Source: an uncultured Bacilli bacterium
GTDB taxonomy: Bacteria; Bacillota_I; Bacilli_A; RF39; UBA660
Length of the DNA: 64,000 bases
Assembly: GCA_934096235.1 (NCBI GenBank)
Contig: CAKOLO010000002.1
Location: forward strand, 62,001 to 126,000
Direction of reading: 5' to 3'
Below, piece by piece: positions 44,705 through 54,764 of the stretch; within the stretch, counting starts at the first letter, position 1; the number at the start of each line of letters is the position of its first letter. Below the pieces are notes generated by a model. It worked only from the letters and a program-made list of their open reading frames with translations, was not told the origin of the DNA and made no database searches. The position numbers and the translations under genes are program-made.

Positions 44705-46040
44705 TTCCATCTTCCTTATTTGAATAATTATCAAATTTACCTGTGTTCATTTTAAATAATAGATTTACTGTTCCAGTTGAACCAGCTCTGTGTTTTGCTA
44801 CTAGTAATTCTATTTTTCTATTTACATTGCCATCGTATTTTCCGTATTCATCACTATGTAAGAATAATACGATATCGGCATCTTGTTCTATAGAACCAGA
44901 CTCTCTTAAATCTGATAATTTAGGTTTATTGTCACCGCCTTTTCTTTGTTCAACACTTCTTGATAGTTGGGCTAGTGCTATTACTGGAATATCTAATTCC
45001 ATTGCTAGTTTTTTAATATCACGACTTATTTCACTTACTTCTTGAACTCTTTGTCCAGCGTATTTGCTTGATGAAGATAGTAATTGTAAGTAATCTATTA
45101 TTATTAAGTCTAAACCATCATCTGAATTTTTAAGTTTTCTACATTTTCTTCTTATTTCACTTACTGTTAAACCACCTGAATCATCTACATAAAATTTAGT
45201 ATCAGATAGTTCGCTCATTGCTTCATTCCATTTTTTCCAGTCAGTATTTTTTAATTTACCTGTTTTTAGAACGTCTCCATCGAGTCTACCTACTACTCCG
45301 AACATTCTTTTTGCTATTTCATCTACACCCATTTCTAGTGAGAATAATGCTACACTTTTTTTATCATGTATTGCTGCGTTAAGTCCAACATTAAGTGAGA
45401 ATGCACTTTTACCGCAACCTGGACGACCAGCTATAATTATAACTTGTTTCTTTTGAAGACCTCTTGTCATCGCATCAAAGTCATAATATCCTGTTCTAAG
45501 TCCAGTATATTCTTCTCCTGAGTCAGCTAGAGCTTCTAAATTCTTTTGTACTTCAGGAAGTACATCTTGTATTTTCTGAATATCACGTCCTAGTTTATCA
45601 TTGTAAACACTAAGAATATTTCTTTCAGCATTTTCTACTATATCTACGACTGAATCTTTTTCTTCGTAGCATTCTTCTTGTATTTTAGTACTTTTTTCTA
45701 TTAAATTACGAAGTACACTTTTTTCAAATATAATCTTTATATAGTATCCTAAATTTGCTGTTGATGGTACTGAATCTATAATCTTAGCAATGTACTCTAC
45801 TCCACCAACTTTAGATAATGATTTTGTTTTATCTAATTCATTACATACTGTTTGAACATCTACTGGTATATTATTTATATGAAGATTTTTCATTGTTTTG
45901 AATATTATTCTATTTTCTTCATAATAAAACATCTCTTCAGTTACTTCATCAAGTATTCTATCTAATGCTGATTTTTCTAAGAATCCACAACCAAGAACTG
46001 ATATCTCTGCATCTTTATTTTGAGGTTCTTGTCTTGCCAT
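44697..46040 (-). CDS. dnaB: DnaB replicative DNA helicase
   Basis: 447 aa. N-terminal DnaB domain (DAEISVLGCGF), Walker A IIAGRPGCGKSAFSLN, Walker B LDLIIIDYLQLLSS, and the C-terminal LRESGSIEQDADIVLFLHSDEY and KHRAGSTGTVNLLF motifs. No intein is present. It follows rplI after 8 bp, the order known from Bacillus and relatives, and overlaps the peptidase gene by 8 bp. Confidence 0.97.
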   Translation of the reverse strand: MARQEPQNKDAEISVLGCGFLEKSALDRILDEVTEEMFYYEENRIIFKTMKNLHINNIPVDVQTVCNELDKTKSLSKVGGVEYIAKIIDSVPSTANLGYYIKIIFEKSVLRNLIEKSTKIQEECYEEKDSVVDIVENAERNILSVYNDKLGRDIQKIQDVLPEVQKNLEALADSGEEYTGLRTGYYDFDAMTRGLQKKQVIIIAGRPGCGKSAFSLNVGLNAAIHDKKSVALFSLEMGVDEIAKRMFGVVGRLDGDVLKTGKLKNTDWKKWNEAMSELSDTKFYVDDSGGLTVSEIRRKCRKLKNSDDGLDLIIIDYLQLLSSSSKYAGQRVQEVSEISRDIKKLAMELDIPVIALAQLSRSVEQRKGGDNKPKLSDLRESGSIEQDADIVLFLHSDEYGKYDGNVNRKIELLVAKHRAGSTGTVNLLFKMNTGKFDNYSNKEDGNE

Positions 46041-46048
46041 AAAAACTC

Positions 46049-46486
46049 CTATTTAACTAAAACTACATTCACTGTAAAACTTACTTGTTTATGTAAGATA
46101 ATAGTTACTATGTGAGTTCCTAGTGAATTTATTTCTCCATCTATAATTATTTTTTTCTTATCTATATTGTATCCCATCTTAGATAATTCTTCACTAATTT
46201 GTTTAGCTGTTATAGTACCAAATACTTTATCATTAGCACCTGTTTTAACCTTGAATTCAATTTTTTTATCTTTAAGTTTATTTTTAATATTATTGCATTC
46301 TTTGATTAATTCTTGTTCTTTTTCATTTCTTTCGTCTATTTCACCTTGAAGAACATTCATACTTTTGTCTGTGTATGGTACTGCTAACTTTTTAGAAATT
46401 AAGAATTTAGCATATCCATCTTTAACTTCTTTGATTTCATCTTTCTTTGCTTGTTTTTTAACATCCTCAATAAATATAACTTTCAT
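46049..46486 (-). CDS. rplI: Ribosomal protein bL9
   Basis: 145 aa. MKVIFIEDVKKQAKKDEIKEVKDGYAKF is the N-domain with the signature KDGYAKFLI region, then a long connecting helix (residues 45-75) and the C-domain (KVFGTITAKQISEEL). Normal length for bL9. First gene of rplI-dnaB-peptidase-rlmH; AGGTGA before ATG 46486. Confidence 0.95.
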   Translation of the reverse strand: MKVIFIEDVKKQAKKDEIKEVKDGYAKFLISKKLAVPYTDKSMNVLQGEIDERNEKEQELIKECNNIKNKLKDKKIEFKVKTGANDKVFGTITAKQISEELSKMGYNIDKKKIIIDGEINSLGTHIVTIILHKQVSFTVNVVLVK

Positions 46487-46605
46487 AAGTCACCTCCATA
46501 CAAATTAATGTATAAATATTATATCATACCTACTAGTAAAAAAAAAGTTGTAAAAACTCTTAAAATAGTATATACTTATTTTAGTATAATAATGGAGGTA
46601 AACAT

Positions 46606-48012
46606 ATGATAGTTACATTAGATATGGCTAAAGAGTTAGAATCACAAATTAAACTTATACTTATGAATTTATATGGTAAAATGCTTCCAAGTGATAAAAT
46701 AACTTTATTAAATAGTACTGAATTTATAGATAAGAAAATTATTGAAGGAAATCCACATACAGTAGTAAATAATATTATTAGAAAGATTACCGGTAGTATT
46801 ATAGATGTTACATGTACTAAAGAATTAAATGTGTCAAAAGATGATTATAAAGAAATACTTTATGGAGGATTTCTTAATGATGGTTTGATTGAATTTTATT
46901 CACAAAAAGTAGCTGAAAAGTTAAAAGTTAATTTAGATGAAAAACCTGAGTTTAAAGAAAATCTTGAAGCAGTTAAAGCTTTATATGATAAACTTGGTGA
47001 TGGTCTTGATGAAAGAGTCTTTACTGAAGATGCTATTAAATTACTTGATGATGAAAGTTTAGAAGAATTGGTAACTACTTGTGATAATAAAGCTATAGAA
47101 GAATATTTAAAGAATTTAGAAGTTGCTAATAATACTATAGAATCAAAAGAAGCTGTTCCTGAAAATGGAAACGTTGGAAAGATTGATGAAGAAGGAAGAG
47201 TTCAAATAGTATACTTAGATGGTGTGCAATATGTTAAATATGTTGATAAGAATGATGAAACACATTTAGTTGAAAGTGGAGATCCTAAGCGTGTTTCTGA
47301 AGCATATAGAAAGACCATGTTAGGTCTTAAACCTGGTGATAAGTTAGATGCTGAAGCATTCTTTGAAGAATTAACTTCTTATGTTCCTGAAACTGATTTA
47401 AATGTTAAAGAAGACATTAAAACAAATAGTTTAAATAATGAAGAAGTTAATATGTTAAACTACATACATGGAAAAGAACAATTTAGACTAGATAGTCAAG
47501 ATGATGTTATAACTCATAGTAGTGATCAAAAGATTCATGTTATTGAAAGCACTAATGATATAGTTGTTACTAATGATGAAGATGGTCGTGTTGAATCTAC
47601 TATTGTTAGTGATGATCCTGAAGCTCAAATACAGGAAGATGGAAAACAAGATAAACCTCAAGAAGAAACAATTGATGATGAAAAAATATTAACTCCTGAA
47701 GAATATGAAAAATTATGTATGAAGTTTGCTAATAACGAAGAATTAACTATAGAAGAATTAAGGGCTCTTAAGAGAAGTACTCCTGAAAAAATGAAAGAGT
47801 CAGAAGAAGCAAAAGAATTTCAGGAAGAACTTCAAGAAGAAGAAACAAAATTAATTGAAGAACAAAAAGGTCCTGTATTAAAATATCCTGGATATAAATC
47901 AAGTAATGCTGCTTTTACCAATAAATATTTATTAATTTATGTAGTGTTAATTACTATATGTATTGGATTTATAGTTGGAGCATTATTATTTAAGACATTT
48001 GGAATGAAATAA
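46606..48012 (+). CDS. Acidic tail-anchored hypothetical protein
   Basis: 468 aa. Residues 1-170 are helical; 170-430 are very acidic and probably partly disordered (EDGKQDKPQEETIDDEKIL, EEAKEFQEELQEEETK); a single membrane helix at about 441-464 (YLLIYVVLITICIGFIVGALL) anchors the C-terminus, leaving the bulk in the cytoplasm. TAATGGAGG lies before ATG 46606. Monocistronic, divergent from rplI. No family recognised. Confidence 0.65.
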   Translation: MIVTLDMAKELESQIKLILMNLYGKMLPSDKITLLNSTEFIDKKIIEGNPHTVVNNIIRKITGSIIDVTCTKELNVSKDDYKEILYGGFLNDGLIEFYSQKVAEKLKVNLDEKPEFKENLEAVKALYDKLGDGLDERVFTEDAIKLLDDESLEELVTTCDNKAIEEYLKNLEVANNTIESKEAVPENGNVGKIDEEGRVQIVYLDGVQYVKYVDKNDETHLVESGDPKRVSEAYRKTMLGLKPGDKLDAEAFFEELTSYVPETDLNVKEDIKTNSLNNEEVNMLNYIHGKEQFRLDSQDDVITHSSDQKIHVIESTNDIVVTNDEDGRVESTIVSDDPEAQIQEDGKQDKPQEETIDDEKILTPEEYEKLCMKFANNEELTIEELRALKRSTPEKMKESEEAKEFQEELQEEETKLIEEQKGPVLKYPGYKSSNAAFTNKYLLIYVVLITICIGFIVGALLFKTFGMK

Positions 48013-48039
48013 ATCAGATGAATATATCTGATTTTTTTG
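48012..48039 (+). terminator. Terminator of the acidic membrane protein gene
   Basis: AATCAGAT / ATCTGATT stem with a 6-base loop and TTTTTTTG, just after the stop codon. Confidence 0.8.
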
Positions 48040-48070
48040 TTATAATTATATTTATATTGGAGGATAAAGT

Positions 48071-48712
48071 ATAAAATATTCTAAAGATTGCCCTTTTTGT
48101 ATGAATACAAGGTTTAAGAATAATAAACTTGTAAATTTGCCAAGTGAGGAATGTATTTTATTTGAGAATAATAATATTTATATTCAAGTAGATATATCAC
48201 CTTTTATGTAGAGGACACATACTTATAATAACAAAAGAACACTATTTAAATTTTTATGAAACACCTGATTGAATTAAAAAGATACTAAGAAAATAATGAA
48301 TACTATTATAAAACTATATAGAGAACTATATAATTCTGACACCTTGTTCTTTGAACATGGTTCTGCTAAAAGTGGATATGCAGGTGCTAGTATAGACCAT
48401 GCTCATTTACATTGTGTACCTTATAATAACTCTATAAATAATGATTTAGATAAACTATTAGGTAAAGCTATAGAATGTGATATCTTTGCACACTCTACAT
48501 TTAAAAATGAGTTTTCATATATATACACTGAAAACTCAAATAATAAAAAAATTTATAAAGTTGAAAAGTTACCAAGTCAGTTCTTAAGAAAATTGATGTC
48601 TGAAAAAATTAATGACGGTAAATATTTATGGCAAGAAAAATGTATTACTAATGATAGTATTGATACTTTGAATCAGACTATCAATGATCTAAAAAATAAA
48701 ATTATTATTTAG
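48071..48712 (+). pseudogene. Degenerate HIT-family hydrolase gene
   Basis: GGAGG at about 48059 precedes an ATA codon at 48071 where ATG is expected. Frame one gives KYSKDCPFCMNTRFK...NIYIQVDISPFM, then TAG; a second frame continues RGHILIITKEHYLNFYETPD* IKKILRK; a third, from ATG 48296, carries HGSAKSGYAGASIDHAHLHC (HxHxH of the HIT superfamily). The pieces align in order as one HIT protein with an N-terminal CxxC zinc site, broken by a lost start, at least two frameshifts and stop codons. The last 138 codons are still open but lack a ribosome site. Confidence 0.8.
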
Positions 48713-48760
48713 TACTTCTCTACTTCATGTATACTCTTAGTATAAACAACTTTAGAATCC

Positions 48761-49372
48761 TTATTTCTTTACACAAAATTCCCATAATGTTTTAGGCTTT
48801 TCATATCTATCCATATGATTTTCTTCTAAAAACAATATTTTAAAATCTTTAAATAGTTCTTTAAAATCATCTTTTTCAAAGAATCTTTTATATATTTCTC
48901 CATCATAATAGAAATTTTTTTCTAATACTTTAGCATCTACTGGTATATGATATTTATCATTAGCTGAGTTTACTCTACCTATCAAGTATCCATTATTGTT
49001 TAATACTCTATGTATTTCATTAATTATATATTTTGTTGTTTTTGAATCAAAGTAATGAAGGCATAGGTCTGCAATAATAACATTTATTTCATTATCTTTA
49101 AATGGTAATTTTTCGCTCATGTCAAATATGCTTGTCTTTAATTCTTTATGTTCTGTATTTAGAATGCTGATTACTTCTGTTGAAAAGTCACAGGCTGTTA
49201 CATTTTTAAAACCATTATTAAGTAAGTAAAGACTTGTATATGCTCTTCCACAACCTAATTCTATTATTTTGTCATTTTTGTGAAGTAAATGTATATATTT
49301 GTCAAACCAATTGTCATATGAAGAAGTATATTTTAAGTGTATTCTATCCCAGTATTTATCTAAGTTATTCAT
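48761..49372 (-). CDS. Class I SAM-dependent methyltransferase
   Basis: 203 aa from ATG 49372 (AGGTGATAATA upstream). Motif I IIELGCGRAYTSLYLL, acidic Asp after motif II (VTACDFST), motif post-I and INVIIADLCLHYFD (motif IV position), RVLNNNGYLIGRV. It belongs to the methyltransferase-11 type; substrate unknown. It has no partner genes. Confidence 0.8.
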   Translation of the reverse strand: MNNLDKYWDRIHLKYTSSYDNWFDKYIHLLHKNDKIIELGCGRAYTSLYLLNNGFKNVTACDFSTEVISILNTEHKELKTSIFDMSEKLPFKDNEINVIIADLCLHYFDSKTTKYIINEIHRVLNNNGYLIGRVNSANDKYHIPVDAKVLEKNFYYDGEIYKRFFEKDDFKELFKDFKILFLEENHMDRYEKPKTLWEFCVKK

Positions 49373-49464
49373 TATTATCACCTAATATTATTTTAACAAA
49401 TAGTTTATTAGTTATCAAATTAACTTTGTAGTTAGTGTAAACAAAAAGATATACTAATCTATAT

Positions 49465-51105
49465 CTAATTTTTCTTTTTAAGTCTTAATTTTATTAGTAT
49501 TTCATCTACATATTCTTTACCAAGAGAATCATAAAGTAAATTATTTTTATAAGCAATTAATCCATAAACTATTGCTCCTACTAAGGCACAAATAGTACAA
49601 GTTATTATGGATGTTATTCTTGTTGTAAAGAATGGACTAATGAAGTATTCTAACGCTATAACTACTAATGACATGCTTAATAATGGTAATATTGATTTCT
49701 TTAAAATTGTAAATAAATCTCCATATTTAAAATTCATGTCTTTCTTTAATCTCTTTAATGAAATAGTTAATGCTAGTGCACTTCCTATTATTGTTGATAT
49801 TATTGCTCCATAGTATGGATATATACCTACTTTATTACAAAGTATCATTAATGGTATATCAAGTAATGCATTAGTTAATAGTCCTGCGAATGTTGTTATA
49901 TATATAGTTTTAAATTTATCTAAACTTTGAAGTGAAGTATTTACTACCATATTAATATTACCAAGCATTACTGAGAATGGTAAGAATCTTAATATAATTG
50001 CTCCATATTCACTATAACCATAAAATATATAATATACTTCTTTTGCTAAGATTGAAATTCCTATACTCATTGGAAGTCCTATTACTATTACCATTGCTAT
50101 TGATTTTATAAATTGATTATTTATTGCTTTATAGTCTTTTTTAACATAGTTTGCTGACATATGAGGTATTATATTTATAGTTAAACCAAATGTTATGGCA
50201 TTTACTATTAAACATATTTTAGAGGCCCATGTTGCCATTATACTTCCTATTGTTTCAGCTACTTTTCCACTATATCCTAAGTATCCAAGTCCTCTTATAA
50301 TCAGTGATAAATCAGTCATATTATAAAGGTCTGTAGTAATTGATACTATCATTAATGGAATACTAAATGAAACTATTTTCTTTAATATTGTTTTATCTGT
50401 AACACCATCTTTTTGATTTTTAGATGGCATATTAAATTCTTTTTTATTTTTACGAATTTTTACATCTAAATAAATGTATGCTGATAGTCCTGCGATGAAT
50501 GCACCAAATACTGCAATAGCAACGCCTACACTAGTTTTAGCATGGAATACATTTATTGCTAGATATGAACCTACTAATATAAATGCAACCCTAACTACTT
50601 GCTCGATTACTTCTCCTGTTGTACTTACTGTTATAAATTTTTGTCCTTGTAAGTATCCACGTTTAACTGCTAAATATGGTACTATTAGCAAACAAAAAGA
50701 AATACTTCTAATAACAAGTACTACATCTTCTATAGAGTTACCCGTTGAATCTATATCTCCTATAAAAATGTATGCAGCTTGTTTTGCAAATATAAACATA
50801 AGTAGGAATAAGACTGTTGACAATACTATCATTATCTTATTGCCTATTTTATATGTTTGCTCTTTAGCTTCATACATTTCAAGTGTATTATATTCACTTA
50901 TAATTTTACTTATAGCATGAGGAATACCAATTGTACATATATTAATTATTAAACTATATACAGTATATGCATAACTATATAAAGCACCACCAAGTTCCCC
51001 TACTATTGCATAAAAAGGAATTACATATATAGCACCAAGAAACTTTATTATTAAAAATGAAAGTGATGCAAAAATAGTTCCCTCTATAAATGAATTTTTT
51101 TTCAT
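49465..51105 (-). CDS. SpoVB/MurJ-like lipid flippase (PST/MOP superfamily)
   Basis: 546 aa with about 14 membrane helices and the start GTIFASLSFLIIKFLGAIYVIPFYAIVG typical of the SpoVB/YtgP branch of polysaccharide flippases. These move lipid II or related undecaprenyl-linked sugars across the membrane; YtgP is functionally a MurJ in Streptococcus, whereas SpoVB serves spore cortex synthesis. Since the upstream gene is cse60, either role is possible. Its ATG overlaps the cse60 stop by 4 bp. Confidence 0.85.
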   Translation of the reverse strand: MKKNSFIEGTIFASLSFLIIKFLGAIYVIPFYAIVGELGGALYSYAYTVYSLIINICTIGIPHAISKIISEYNTLEMYEAKEQTYKIGNKIMIVLSTVLFLLMFIFAKQAAYIFIGDIDSTGNSIEDVVLVIRSISFCLLIVPYLAVKRGYLQGQKFITVSTTGEVIEQVVRVAFILVGSYLAINVFHAKTSVGVAIAVFGAFIAGLSAYIYLDVKIRKNKKEFNMPSKNQKDGVTDKTILKKIVSFSIPLMIVSITTDLYNMTDLSLIIRGLGYLGYSGKVAETIGSIMATWASKICLIVNAITFGLTINIIPHMSANYVKKDYKAINNQFIKSIAMVIVIGLPMSIGISILAKEVYYIFYGYSEYGAIILRFLPFSVMLGNINMVVNTSLQSLDKFKTIYITTFAGLLTNALLDIPLMILCNKVGIYPYYGAIISTIIGSALALTISLKRLKKDMNFKYGDLFTILKKSILPLLSMSLVVIALEYFISPFFTTRITSIITCTICALVGAIVYGLIAYKNNLLYDSLGKEYVDEILIKLRLKKKN

Positions 51106-51281
51106 GACTTCTCCTTATACAGTATCATTGCTGAAAAACAATATATTTGTTCATCACCAAATATTGAAACAGCAGTTCTAAACTGTATATCTATTATATC
51201 ATAAGTTCCTGATATTAAAAATGTATTTATACTCCTTTCTAAGTCTTTTTCATGATTTTCATCTATTATTTTAACTTTCAT
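51102..51281 (-). CDS. Cse60-like small sporulation protein
   Basis: 59 aa from ATG 51281 (a GTG at 51293 gives 4 more residues). KVKIIDENHEKDLERSINTF and IDIQFRTAVS...EQIYCFSAMILY agree with the Bacillus Cse60 / DUF2758 family, a small protein of sigma-E-controlled expression and unknown function. Overlaps the flippase gene by 4 bp. Confidence 0.75.
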   Translation of the reverse strand: MKVKIIDENHEKDLERSINTFLISGTYDIIDIQFRTAVSIFGDEQIYCFSAMILYKEKS

Positions 51282-51341
51282 ATTTTTATTCACCGAGTAT
51301 AATTTATCATAACTAAAATAAAAATAATGTCGAATTTGGCA

Positions 51342-52229
51342 TTATTTCTTATTATTTTTTTCTTTTGTATTTTTAGTATCTTTAACTTTCTTTCTTATTT
51401 CTTCTAGTTTTATTGTATTTGTTTTTTCTATGTTAGAGTCAGTATTATATTTATTTAAATAAAGTCCTAAAACAAATACATAAGCAAGTCCATAGAACCA
51501 TAATAGTAATATAACTATATTTGTTAAGTTTCCATATATCATATCATATTTAGCTATATTATTAATGTAATATGAGAATACATTTGTAAGTAATAACCAA
51601 GTGATTGTAGTAAATAATGCTCCTTTAGTCATATATTTACTTGGTATATTCTCATCTGGTGCGATAGTATAAACTAGTTTTATAAAGAAATATACAAAGA
51701 TTAGTGATACTGGTACTTGTAATATTACATATACTGCATTTACTAATCTTTCATGTTTTGTTAAGAAATCCGTGAATGTACCAATAAGTGCTAGTATTGA
51801 TTTACCAAATAGTGGAACTATTACTATGAACGCAAATAGTAATATTATACAAAATGTTAGTATTATTGCTTTAATCATTCTTTTTAGATATGGTGCATTT
51901 TCTACTTCAAATATTGTATTACTTGCTAGTATTATTGCATGACAACCATTAGCAGAAATAATAAGTCCAAATGCCAGTGTTATTACTGAACTTAGTGTTA
52001 TTTGATCAGTAAATATTGGTTGAACTAATTCAACTACTCCTGGTGGAAATGTTTCTACTAAGAAATTTTGAATAATATCTATCGGTAAATTAAATTGAGT
52101 AAGAAAAAAGAATATTAATGTTAGTAATGGAATTAATGCTAAAAAGAATGAGAATGCCAGATTACCTGGTAAAACTCCCAATTCTTTTCCAAATACTAAA
52201 TTATATATTTCTTTTATCTTTTCTTTCAT
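51342..52229 (-). CDS. YihY/BrkB family membrane protein
   Basis: 295 aa with six membrane helices and the conserved segments LPGNLAFSFFLALIPLLTLIFF, ANGCHAIILASNTIFEVE and NVFSYYINNIAKYDMIYGNL, IVILLLWFYGLAYVFVLG of the YihY family (formerly called RNase BN). The function is not established. TAATG overlap with the preceding GGDEF gene (1 bp) shows an operon. Confidence 0.88.
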   Translation of the reverse strand: MKEKIKEIYNLVFGKELGVLPGNLAFSFFLALIPLLTLIFFFLTQFNLPIDIIQNFLVETFPPGVVELVQPIFTDQITLSSVITLAFGLIISANGCHAIILASNTIFEVENAPYLKRMIKAIILTFCIILLFAFIVIVPLFGKSILALIGTFTDFLTKHERLVNAVYVILQVPVSLIFVYFFIKLVYTIAPDENIPSKYMTKGALFTTITWLLLTNVFSYYINNIAKYDMIYGNLTNIVILLLWFYGLAYVFVLGLYLNKYNTDSNIEKTNTIKLEEIRKKVKDTKNTKEKNNKK

Positions 52230-54253
52230 TACATTTTTCCTTTTGATTTTTTAATCATTGCAAGTGAATCATTAATTGCATCATCTATTGTTGTTTGTTC
52301 ATTAGTTATCATTGAGTAACCAATTGATGCACTGTAATCTTTATTTGGTAATGATGAATTTAATTCACGATTTAGTTTATGTATGTAAGAACCTACCTTC
52401 TTTTCATCATAACCTACTAGGTAAATAATAAACTCATCTCCATCAGTTCTCATTATTTCTGAATTATCTCTTTGTGTTTTTATTAATACGCTTGCAACTG
52501 CTTTGATTTGATTATCTCCTGCTTCATGACCATATTTATCATTTAATGTCTTTAATGCATTAATATCAATTACTATTATTGCTTGAGGATATACTTTATT
52601 TGAACTCCAAAAGTCAATATTATCATTTAAGTAATTTCTATTTTTTAAGTTAGTCATCGCATCAAAATAATATAATCTATCTTCTTTTTTAGTTTTTTTA
52701 GTATATAATGCCTTTTTAATAATTCCATATGATACGAAAGCTATTATTAATAAGACAATTACTATCCATATTAAATTACTCATTATGAAGTTAAATACTC
52801 TATTATTTTTTAATGTTTCAATAACTCCAGCTACTGTATCATTCTTTACTTCATTTGAACTTAATGTACTTAAATAGAAGTCAAATAATTTATTGAATGC
52901 TTTATTTTCATTATTAAGTAGGAATGAATTATTTAATTTAACCCTGTCTATGTATCTAATACTATAATTTTTAAGTTCGCTATCTTTATAATAATCATAT
53001 ACTTCTTTTTCAATTATTACTATTGAAGAAGAATCTATATTTTTAAGCATTGTTTTAACATTAGCATAGTCTTTTATTTCAAATAGGTTTTTACTAGCCA
53101 TATTATATTTTAAATTCATATTTGATAACATGCTTACTTCTGTATTATTTAAACTATATAATGAGTTTACTACTAAGTTATTATCAACATGAGCTATTAC
53201 TACATATTCAGTTGGTCCTAATGTTCTACTACTTGTATAGTTTTTATTTCCAAGTGAATAATAGTTTAATGCTAAATCTATTTTTTTATTATCTAGTGCT
53301 TCATTTAATTTTTTAGTATCACTATATTTAATATATTTATATGTAACACCTGTCATATCAGCAAACTTTGATAAGTATGTATCTGTAAGACCTGTGAAAC
53401 TTCTTCTAATCATACCTTCGTATGGAAGATTTTCAATGTATCCAACTATTAAATCATCATTTGTTATTGATTCTTTCTCTATTTCAGTATAATTTTTTGT
53501 AGTGTAATATAAATCTAGAAAGTATTCATTTATTTTTTTAGTTGCAGTTTTTTCCCATCTATAATAGAATTTACTAAATATATTTGATAGTGTTTCATTA
53601 CCTTCTGGTAAATCTAAACAATAATATGAATAAAGTCCATCCATATGGAATATTATTTCATAATCATTTTTAACTATTTCATCTAGATACTTATACATAG
53701 GAATAATCATATAATCTAGGTTATTACTTGTATATTCAGATTCTAATTGTTCAAATGATGAATAACTTTTTATATTTATATTTTGATATTCAGTCAAATA
53801 TCTTTCTACTGTTTCTTTATCAGAACTTATTACACCTAATGATTTGTTTGATAGATCTGATAGTTTATTAATACTTTCTTTTTTACCTATTACTACATAA
53901 TGATCTTTATAAATTACTATGTCTTCTGGATCTACTGATGTTTTATTATTTAGTTTAACTTCAGTATTATCAGAAGTTGATGCTTCTATAGTAAGATCAG
54001 TAGTTTCTTTTAATGATTTTAAATATTCATAATAAACGCCTTTTCCATTATCTGAGAATACTGGTAAACCATTTTCTACAAAAACATCTAATCTTGTATC
54101 TTTATTATCATTTATCCATTTCTTTTCAGAATATGAATAGTTATTTACTGTACTTGTTATATAGTATAATGTTGCGAAGAATCCAACTACTAAAAACAAT
54201 GCTACTGTAAATGCTATTATGATATTTTTTCTTGTCTTTTTACTACCTTTCAT
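52229..54253 (-). CDS. Membrane GGDEF-domain protein with periplasmic solute-binding-type sensor
   Basis: 674 aa. A signal anchor at 12-31, two tandem extracytoplasmic segments resembling type 3 solute-binding domains (SKKSINKLSDLSNKSLGVIS; NDDLIVGYIENLPYEG) to about residue 490, a membrane helix (FIMSNLIWIVIVLLIIAFVSYG), then a GGDEF domain from 530. The active-site loop reads MRTDGDEF: the first Gly of GGDEF is Asp. Such a change often, but not always, abolishes diguanylate cyclase activity, so it may be an enzyme or a sensor. No EAL or PilZ gene is seen nearby. Confidence 0.82.
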   Translation of the reverse strand: MKGSKKTRKNIIIAFTVALFLVVGFFATLYYITSTVNNYSYSEKKWINDNKDTRLDVFVENGLPVFSDNGKGVYYEYLKSLKETTDLTIEASTSDNTEVKLNNKTSVDPEDIVIYKDHYVVIGKKESINKLSDLSNKSLGVISSDKETVERYLTEYQNINIKSYSSFEQLESEYTSNNLDYMIIPMYKYLDEIVKNDYEIIFHMDGLYSYYCLDLPEGNETLSNIFSKFYYRWEKTATKKINEYFLDLYYTTKNYTEIEKESITNDDLIVGYIENLPYEGMIRRSFTGLTDTYLSKFADMTGVTYKYIKYSDTKKLNEALDNKKIDLALNYYSLGNKNYTSSRTLGPTEYVVIAHVDNNLVVNSLYSLNNTEVSMLSNMNLKYNMASKNLFEIKDYANVKTMLKNIDSSSIVIIEKEVYDYYKDSELKNYSIRYIDRVKLNNSFLLNNENKAFNKLFDFYLSTLSSNEVKNDTVAGVIETLKNNRVFNFIMSNLIWIVIVLLIIAFVSYGIIKKALYTKKTKKEDRLYYFDAMTNLKNRNYLNDNIDFWSSNKVYPQAIIVIDINALKTLNDKYGHEAGDNQIKAVASVLIKTQRDNSEIMRTDGDEFIIYLVGYDEKKVGSYIHKLNRELNSSLPNKDYSASIGYSMITNEQTTIDDAINDSLAMIKKSKGKM

Positions 54254-54257
54254 AATA

Positions 54258-54716
54258 TCACCAAACTACCTTCAAACTTTTAGCACTTTTAGAGCCAAAT
54301 ACTGGGAAATTTTTATTTTCCTCTGTACCTGAATAAGTTAATATGTATTGAACATCATAGAATGTTAAATTCTTTTCACCTATTGTATCTAATGATTTAA
54401 TTGCTAAATCTTGTGCAGTAGAAACTTTAACAGATTCTTTAAAGTCTATTGTGATATATATGATTTTACCTTCAACTGTAACTGTAACATCTCCTATTGA
54501 TGAGTTTCCTTCATATACTTTTTTTACATTTTCTTCGAATTTATCACCTAATGGATAACTTTCTATTCCATCAAGTCTTTCACCATATTTTGATGAACTT
54601 GTTCCTGCGTAGAAATATCTATAGAATAGAATTCCTATTGCTAGAAAACACACTACTAAAATTCCTAGTAAAACCCATAATACTTTATTGTCTTGATTAC
54701 GTCTTACTTTTCCCAT
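54258..54716 (-). CDS. Membrane-anchored hypothetical protein, 152 aa
   Basis: A basic N-terminus, one membrane helix (VLWVLLGILVVCFLAIGILFY, residues 13-33) and an extracytoplasmic alpha/beta domain of about 110 residues (DVTVTVEGKIIYITIDF, DVQYILTYSG). Located 4 bp before the GGDEF gene and 48 bp after ligA; conserved position beside ligA is common for small anchored proteins in this group. Function unknown. Confidence 0.65.
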   Translation of the reverse strand: MGKVRRNQDNKVLWVLLGILVVCFLAIGILFYRYFYAGTSSSKYGERLDGIESYPLGDKFEENVKKVYEGNSSIGDVTVTVEGKIIYITIDFKESVKVSTAQDLAIKSLDTIGEKNLTFYDVQYILTYSGTEENKNFPVFGSKSAKSLKVVW

Positions 54717-54764
54717 ATTTTTTAAACACCTTCCCTCGGCTTTTTAATTATACTATATTTTATT

